Source: Cytospora piceicola | Taxonomy: Eukaryota; Ascomycota; Sordariomycetes; Diaporthales; Cytosporaceae | Assembly (NCBI GenBank): GCA_023375675.1 | Contig: JALQBC010000008.1 | Coordinates: 1-64,000 of the forward strand | DNA length: 64,000 nucleotides | Reading direction: 5' to 3' | Shown here: piece after piece, positions 57,454-64,000 of the stretch | Layout: the number at the start of each line of letters is the position of its first letter | Position numbering within the stretch: the stretch's first letter is position 1 | Made by a program: the position numbers and the translations under genes | Notes under the pieces: generated by a model | What the model was told of the DNA's origin: nothing | The model's database searches: none | Seen by the model: the letters and a program-made list of their open reading frames with translations, nothing else

Positions 57454-58720
57454 TTAATCATCCTGTATCTCTAGAGACAGGCTCGCTGTCCTCAAACGAT
57501 CCAGCACCCTCTCCTGAGCACCCGCTATCTGCTCCTCCACGTATTCCTCCAGCTCAAGCTTGACATAATCTACGCGGTCCTCTACCTTGACATCAATCCT
57601 ATCCTCGTTGTACTGTCTTACCTCATCTATTCGCTCGTCCACCTCCTCGACGCTGTAAACATCGAGCTCGTCTGCAACCTTGTCCAAACGCTTATCCACG
57701 TACTCCATAATATCCGCCCTGATCTCGCGCAGCTCAATTATCTCCGCCTTTACGTCCTTCCTCAGCTGTTGCAACTCCTCCATCTCCGTCCTTACTTCCT
57801 TCCTTGTCTCTTCCAGCTCATCCATCTCTTGCCTGGACTGGGACAGCAAATCTTGAATCACTTTTCGGCAAGCAGCCTCCACAGCTTGACTCCTATCACC
57901 TAGGGTGTCTTCGGCCATGTCCGAGGAACTACCTCGTCGCCGTTTCCTGGAAGAACCGGCTTGTGCCGCCCATATTTCTGCAAGACAGCGTTAGAAGTGG
58001 GGCAGCATTCAAGGACAGGCAAGCGGCTGTTATCTTACCCTCTTTCGAAAAGGGCGGCGGGGGCGGCGAGGCCCCTAGTCTATCGTATGACGGAGGAAGG
58101 CAAGAGTCCCCAGACTGAAAGACCTCACCACCTATGCCCGAGTAGAGTCCCGATGTATTAGCTGCCCTGTCAGGGGCGTGAAGGCTGCCATCGGCGACCG
58201 CCGCAGCGAGGGATCGAATCAGTGCCTCGGGTAGGGTGTCACAATGTGCCAGGTACACACTCAGTGAGGTTTGTTGAGCGAGGAGCTTCAAGGTGTCCAG
58301 TATATCACCATGGCCTTTCTGCTTCCTAGGTACTAGCGGGGACGCCCGAGGCACAATCATGTTTGCAGGCCTATTGAGGTCAAACCGGAGACAGATGATG
58401 GCATCAGTACCCAGCTTCAGTCGTATGTCATCGGGCGCTGCATCCTCGTAGACCAACGAAGCTACGCAGTCTGGATGTATGTAAAGGAACAACGGCGTCT
58501 TCTCGTGCGGGAAGTCCTTGAGCTTCAAAAACACACGAAGCTTGAAGAAGGCAGTCTTGGAGGTGGCGTTGAAATGGACGTCAAAGGTCACCTGGCCCCG
58601 CTCGTTGTGGTGGAGCTGGTGGGCATGGCCATCGGTGCCAGCCCACGCAATGACAGCCGGCGCTGCACTCAAATCGATCTCGCTCGGGATGGAAGGCGTT
58701 GGCAATGCATCATCGGCCAT
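57454..58720 (-). CDS. Hypothetical protein with C-terminal coiled coil
   Basis: Two exons, 58720-58039 and 57977-57454 (1206 nt, 401 residues). The N-terminal half starts MADDALPTPSIPSEIDLSAA and has beta-rich stretches (VTFDVHFNATSKTAFFKLRV, PLFLYIHPDCVASLVYEDAA, AIICLRFDLN). A Pro/Ser linker (SYDRLGASPPPPPFSKE) and a basic SRKRRRGSSSD (nuclear-localisation-like) follow. The last about 145 residues form a strongly charged heptad coiled coil (ELEETRKEVRTEMEELQQLR and onward). The layout is common in Pezizomycotina proteins of unknown function; I cannot name the family. Nuclear location is inferred from the basic patch only. Confidence 0.8.
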
Positions 58721-60685
58721 GAGGCCACAAGACCAAACGCAAGAGAGGCCCTGTTATTAGAAACAAAATATTAGTAGTCGGCTCTCAGGACGGATCGGTA
58801 CCTATAGAAAAACCAGGTGTCCACATCCATGCACATCACGCAAAGTGCGCCTGGAAAGTGAAGCCCTCCATGTGTATGGATGACCACACAGCATAGATTC
58901 CCACCCTCCCCGGCTTTTGTTCTGAATGGGAAGAGCAGCCTTGACTCTGTCCTGTTCCGATCTGGCACAGTACAGGACGACAGCAGAGGACACAGAGTGC
59001 AAAGCCCGTATACCGCGGCAACAGTACCCCAGAAAGAGCAAGTCTCACACCCCCAGGCGACTCCGGTAAACCACGCGAGCCCCTTCCCACCCCCAGGTTG
59101 AACAAGCCATCCTGTAGCTTGGTAGTGGGTGATGGACAACAAGTCTAATCTGGGAAACACCACGATGTGCGATGTGGTTTACGGTTGTGGAGGCATGTAC
59201 CCAGGCCGGTACCCAAGAAAGGCAAGTCTCGCACCCCCAGGCGACTCCGGTAAACCACGCGAGCCCCTTCCCACCCCCAGGATGAGTAACCCATCCTGTA
59301 GCTTGGTAGTGAGTGATGGATGACAAGCCATTCTCGGGACAGGACCACGACGTGCGATGTGGTCTACCGTTTGGGAAGCATGGACCCAGTCACCCGCGAA
59401 AGCGGACACATTGAACTGACCAAGTTGTTGATGTTGTTATTGATGTTGTGGCGGGTGCTGCTGACGCTGTTGGCCCTGTTGACGCTGTTGTTGGATCGAG
59501 GTAGATTAAGTAAACATTTGAAAAACCCGACAGAGATGCAAAAGATGCAATAGGAGATGGAGAGACTTGGGAATTGGAGGGATGGAGGGGATGGAGGACG
59601 CGGTTTGGCTGATGAAACACATACGGATTCAGGATTCAGTGGTTGGTTGGGATTCGTCACGACTCCTCGCGGCTCTGGGCACGTGATACGCATATGGAGC
59701 CCCGTGATTGGCTGGCGACAGGTCACTACCCACCGCCTCGCCAATTGATACCCACCTAAATGGATCACTAGCAGATCACGGCGCAATATTTATGCTGCTG
59801 GTGTTAGTGAAATAACGCCATGGATTACTCCACCTCACCTCACTTGTTCGCACGTCTGACACCATCTGGGGGGATCCCCCATCTGGGCAGTACCAGTACA
59901 TCAATACAATACCTACCTAGATACTTGGCACCTGAGATACCTACCTAGGTAGGTATATATTGTACATACGTCTGTATGTAACAACGGTAGCTCATAGATG
60001 AGAAATCCGGTACAGTAGTCTTTGCTTCTCTTGCCGAGCACCAAGATCGCTTTATCCGCTGCTTGTCTTGCCATCCCCACAGATCAATCTTCCCCGCATT
60101 CCGGGGTCTACATATTACTCAGGCTTCCTCTTCCTCGTATATCCTTCTACTTCGCTCATACATAGGTATATATGTAAGTAGTGTCTGCTTCTTCCTCAAT
60201 GCTCTCTACGGTTTTACAAACCTCGTTTCTTGTTATTCGACCAGAATCTGGCTTGCGTTCGCATAGCAGTCACAAATCCACATTATCATGTCAGGTAGCA
60301 GGAGATTTGAGTAGGTGGCACGGCATGGCGGGACCAGCTGACAGGGGGGGAGAGGCGAAAAAAAGGTCTGCAGGTTTGATGCTGGGAAAAATTCTATTTC
60401 GTCGTCGTCGTCGCACGGTCTCTTCACTTCTCGTCTTCTCGTCCCCTTCTAATCTATACCGCACAGCTCCTCTATCTTTTTTATCGCAATGCAACTTCTG
60501 CGGAATTCTCGAAGCAGAAACTGCGTCTCGTCTCTTCAGTTTGATTCAAAGGGAACAGAGTGGGGAGACAAAAGGTCATGGACTGAAAACGCCTTAGTTC
60601 CCCAGGACTGGCCGTATTAACAGATCGGGAAACCCCCGAGTAGACATCATCAGAGTTCGTCGGGACTCTCCCAAAGAGTTGACCG
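58721..60685. other. Intergenic region with 184-bp tandem duplication
   Basis: About 2 kb without a supported gene, between the coiled-coil gene start and the desaturase 3' end. It contains the duplication listed separately, a GTTGTTGATGTTGTTATT-type triplet-rich stretch around 59420-59500, and TACCTACCTAGGTAGG palindromes at 59910-59960. The plus-strand frame 60181-60597 has no similarity I recognise. Confidence 0.5.
59024..59391. repeat. 184-bp sequence duplicated in tandem
   Basis: The block AGTCTCACACCCCCAGGCGA followed by CTCCGGTAAACCACGCG recurs 184 bp later (59041 and 59225), with the rest of each unit, including CATCCTGTAGCTTGGTAGTG and GTGCGATGTGGT, in matching order. The copies are about 85 percent alike by eye, so the duplication is not recent. 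No protein is supported in it. Confidence 0.8.
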
Positions 60686-62232
60686 CTAATCCGAACCGAC
60701 CACCGTCTTGGACGCACCCTTCGCCTCTGTGGCAGCCCCCTTGGTGTGGTTCTTGCCCAAGCCGTTCCGATTCCTGAAGAACATAACCTGCTTGCCCGGG
60801 CCCTCAGCCTCGGCAGACGGCTCGACCCACTGGCACATCCTCGCAGACTTGTACAAGGCCTTGATGAATCCGATGGGGCCATCCGTGACATCAGCGCGGT
60901 AGTGGCGACCCATGACGGGCTTAATGGCCTCAGTGGCCTCATCAGCGTGGTAGAAGGGGATAGTGGACACATAGTGGTGCAAGACGTGGGTCTCAATAAT
61001 GCCGTGGAAGAGCCAGCGGCCGATGAAACCGAACTCGCGGTCGATGGTCGCGGCGGCACCCTTGACGAAGGTCCACTCTTCGCCGATGTAGTGAGGGAGG
61101 GAGGGGTCGGTGTGCTGGAGGTAGGTAATGGCAACTAACGGAGAAGACAGGGTTAGCGAAAGGGCTATGATTTGAGCTGGATGGAAGAGAACTTACCAAG
61201 CCAGTGGTTGACCCAGACGTATGGGACAAAGTACCAGACAAGCATGTTGTTCCAGCCGAACTTGTTGACAAGGAAGTACAGCGCAGTTGCCATGAGTGCG
61301 ATACCGATATCACTCAGCACGACCAGGTGAGCGTCCTTGCTCTCGAACAGCGGCGTGCGGGGGTCGAAGTGATTGACACCACCACCGAAGCCGTTGAACT
61401 TGCCCTTACCACGGCCCTCGCGCTGGCGCTCGTGGTTGTTGTGGCCGGTGACGTTAGTCATGAGATAGTTAGGCCATCCGATGAGCTGCTGGGCGACGAG
61501 CATGGTCAGGGTGTAGATCGGGGTCTCCTCGGTCAGCTCGCTCATCTCGTGGGCCAGCTTACCCAAGCGGGAGGCCTGCTGCTCGCGGGTGCGCGGCACA
61601 AAGACCATATCGCGCTCCAGATGGCCGGTGGCCTTGTGGTGCTTGCTGTGGGACATCTGCCAGGAGAAGTAGGGCACGAGAAGAGACGAGTGGATGATCC
61701 ATCCGACAAGGTCGTTGTAAGTCTTGGAGGGGGAGAAAGCGCCGTGGCCGCACTCGTGGGCGAGGACCCACAGACCAGTGCCGAACAGACCCTGGAGGAA
61801 GGTGTACAAGCCCCAGAGAGCAAAGCGTGCCGGGTAGGATGGTATATTCTCGGGAGTGACGAAGTTGTGGAACAGGTAGAAGGTGGCGGCTAGGCACGCA
61901 CAGTCACGGAGGACGTATCCCAGACCGAGAAGACCATCACGCTCGAAGCAGTGCTTAGGGATGGCGTCACGGAGCTCCTTGATGGTGTAGTCAGGGACTT
62001 CAAAAGCGTTACCGTAGGTGTCGACCAGCTTGCCGTACGAGGGCTTTTCTTTTCCTGTGGCATCGAGGGAGGACATGGAGGAGAGAGATGTCGAGGATGC
62101 GGAGGCCCGAGGGGAGTCGAGAGGAGAAGCGACACGGGTGGAAGGAGAGGACTCGGAGTCAACTGCGGAAGCAGAAGTGATGGTACGCCTCAGGGCCGGG
62201 TGGCTTTCGACGGAGGCTCCTGTCGAAGCCAT
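60686..62232 (-). CDS. Oleate delta-12 fatty acid desaturase
   Basis: ER membrane di-iron desaturase that makes linoleate from oleate. Two exons, 62232-61197 and 61134-60686 (1485 nt, 494 residues). The Ser-rich N-terminus MASTGASVESHPALRRTITS is typical of Sordariomycete delta-12 enzymes. Histidine boxes: HECGH (159-163), HSKHH (195-199) and HVLHH (395-399). Membrane stretches include LAATFYLFHNF, FALWGLYTFLQGLFGTGLWV and DIGIALMATALYFL. Near the end, CQWVEPSAEAEGPGKQVMFF is characteristic. The 61135-61196 intron splits VNHWL from VAITYLQH. It could be a delta-12/delta-15 bifunctional enzyme; sequence alone does not decide. Confidence 0.94.
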
Positions 62233-64000
62233 TTTTGTATGATTGGCGAGGTGTGGATGTGTAGACTGGAGTCGGTGTCAAAGAGGGTTGACAATCCAAG
62301 ACGAGGCTTTCTTGAGTCCGAGAGCAGGAACGTGCCTGCCGAACGAGCTGGACGGTCAGAAGCGTAGAGAGTGTTGGGATTGAGAAGGTAACAGCTCAGC
62401 TGCTTCCTTTTTTTTTGTCTTCTTCTTTTTGGTGTTTGTGGTAGTAGAACGTTTGGGAACTCAAGGAATAGTTTGAGGCTTTCCCCAGGTACGCCGCTCA
62501 GGGAGGATATGACTTTTAAGAGAGGCTGGCTGAAAAGGGAGGCCCAATTGAGGAAGAAGGAGGGAGAAGTTTAGGAGAGGGAAAGGGAGAAAGGAGGATC
62601 AGATGTGAGCTGAGGTGTAGCTTGGGATAATATGGGATGCGTTGGTTCAATTTGGGTTGGGACCGACGCTGGGGTCACGCTACAACAAGCCCAAAAAAAA
62701 AAGCCAGACCAAAGGTACTTCTTCTCTCTCCGATCCGAGGAAAAAGAGGAAAACGACCGGGAAAAAATTCGCAATTGTTGTGTGTACCTCGTGGTCCGTT
62801 CGGGGTATTCTCTTCGGATATTTCCTAGTGTCAGACACGCCCGGGCTTCTCTTCTCGCCATCTCTAAGTATTCAAGGGTCGTCCAGTGGGAGCAAATGCG
62901 AATCGTGGGATCCAAATCTGTTGGGGACGCCCCATTGAGGCCCGGCAGATGGGGAACCTTTTTTTCTCAGAAGTGGGGGCGGTTTTACTGCTGATCAATT
63001 GAACCCCTGTGGCAATTGGCATCCAGTCACTGGCTGGCAAGCGGGCTGCAGTGCTGTCTGTGCTGTCAGTGCTGTCAAGCTGCCCATCTCCCCTCTCAGC
63101 CTTGCAGTGACACTGACCTGCCCACAGCAAGTGCACCCCGTGCATTTACTGGGGTTGCCACTTGTGTCTGCCACCGGATTTTCATACTACAGATACATAC
63201 ACCAATTGACCGTACCTACCTAGATACTACCTTAGGTAGGTAGTTACCTACCTAAGTAGGTAGCTGAGTCTTTGTTATTTGAAGGGTCCATGCAGTCCAT
63301 CATGGTACGGTTTCGGCGTCGACTTCGACCGACCCGCCAGTCTTGGAACCTTAGAACCGATGCAACAAGCTAAAAATCATCGTCTCAGCATCGGTCGAAA
63401 GGAACAATCTCGGGATCCAGGGAGCTCGCTCGGAAGTAATGAGCATATGTGTGTACCTAGGTACCTAGGTAGTAAGTCATCTGGTAATGACGGGTCTGTA
63501 TCATCGATACAACAGTGTTTTGTGCTCCCTGATCTGCTGCGCTACATGGTCAACCTTGGACAAGTTCAGACCGCCTACGTAAAAGCGTGATCACAGAAGG
63601 ATAAAAATGAGGCTGACTCTATTCCCAACTCTCGCCACTGCGGATACGGACCGCATCGCACGGGGAACTGGTGATGATGAGGATCCATTGCGCAAATATC
63701 TCATCTCATCAGATAACAGAAAATCAAGCAGGCAGTCAGTCTGGCAGGCCCTGGCAGGTTGGTAGCCACGGCGGCACCTTCAACCGCTCCAGTCAAAACC
63801 ATGGGCCTCCGCGTCTAGAAGCCCTGGAGGTTTCTAGCGCCATTCCAAGCTGGCTGCTTCTCCCTGGAGAACCGCGGAGGAGGAGCCAAGGCCTAACCTT
63901 GTCCTGAAGCTCATACATCAATTGTATCATTGATCAGTGCTCAATTGGGTACGGTACTACCTGCCATGGTAAATGGTGATCTTATTGAGGGAAAGTGCAG
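62233..64000. other. Desaturase promoter and gene-free right end
   Basis: The left part has a T-rich tract (62405-62435) and purine-rich leader-like DNA. A second T/C-to-A-rich zone lies at 62690-62775. Overlapping small plus-strand frames at 62632-63250 (three frames open at once) reflect low stop density, not a gene. CCTACCTAAGTAGGTAG-type palindromes cluster at 63205-63262, and TACCTAGGTACCTAGGTA lies at 63455-63475. No gene supported to the window end. Confidence 0.5.

Noticed and set aside
61204..61893. 229-codon open frame on the plus strand
   Set aside because: It is antisense to the desaturase, whose histidine boxes and intron are certain.
62632..63250. Several overlapping plus-strand frames near the desaturase promoter
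   Set aside because: Up to three frames are open at once with no similarity, the mark of low stop density and not of a gene.

Overview
The window starts at a chromosome end: bases 1-110 are perfect CCCTAA telomere repeats, so it is a left telomere and subtelomere running inward. The genes have short introns (about 50-80 bp, GT..AG). Fungal families dominate (UstYa-like, F-box, secreted intradiol dioxygenase, fungal delta-12 desaturase), and the right half carries many ACCTAGGT palindromes. Together these indicate a filamentous ascomycete (Pezizomycotina), most likely a Sordariomycete; the class is an inference. For most multi-exon genes I joined exons by hand; where exon lengths are given they sum to whole codons.

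Region 1 (1-3.2 kb): telomere, AT-rich TTAC-repeat DNA and three copies of a 219-bp repeat. Region 2 (3.2-9.3 kb): a compact three-gene locus, an ACS/Dal5-type MFS transporter divergent from an N-acetylmuramate-6-phosphate etherase (MurQ) and an anhydro-N-acetylmuramate kinase (AnmK). All three are intact and intron-containing, and they share a 555-bp promoter with a CGG-N12-CCG palindrome. They read as a fungal pathway for taking up and using bacterial cell-wall muramic sugar; this is the main discovery candidate.

Region 3 (9.3-21.4 kb): a small secreted Cys-rich protein, the Obg-like ATPase Ola1, a 237-bp MITE-like element, a decayed biosynthetic locus (MFS, P450 and UstYa-like relics), a membrane protein with two HxxHC motifs, and an intact beta-lactamase/transpeptidase-fold serine hydrolase.

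Region 4 (21.4-46.7 kb): a degenerate P-loop kinase-like protein, a small unknown helical protein, a secreted intradiol dioxygenase, a helical-domain/beta-propeller protein, an F-box protein, a secreted Sde182-like hydrolase, a GH13 alpha-amylase, a small P-loop nucleotide-kinase-like protein and a PRISE-type reductase. Region 5 (46.7-64 kb): core genes, namely an eight-cysteine membrane protein, glycogen debranching enzyme, a coiled-coil protein and oleate delta-12 desaturase. These are separated by long intergenic spaces rich in ACCTAGGT palindromes and microsatellites. No rRNA gene, convincing tRNA or CRISPR array was seen.
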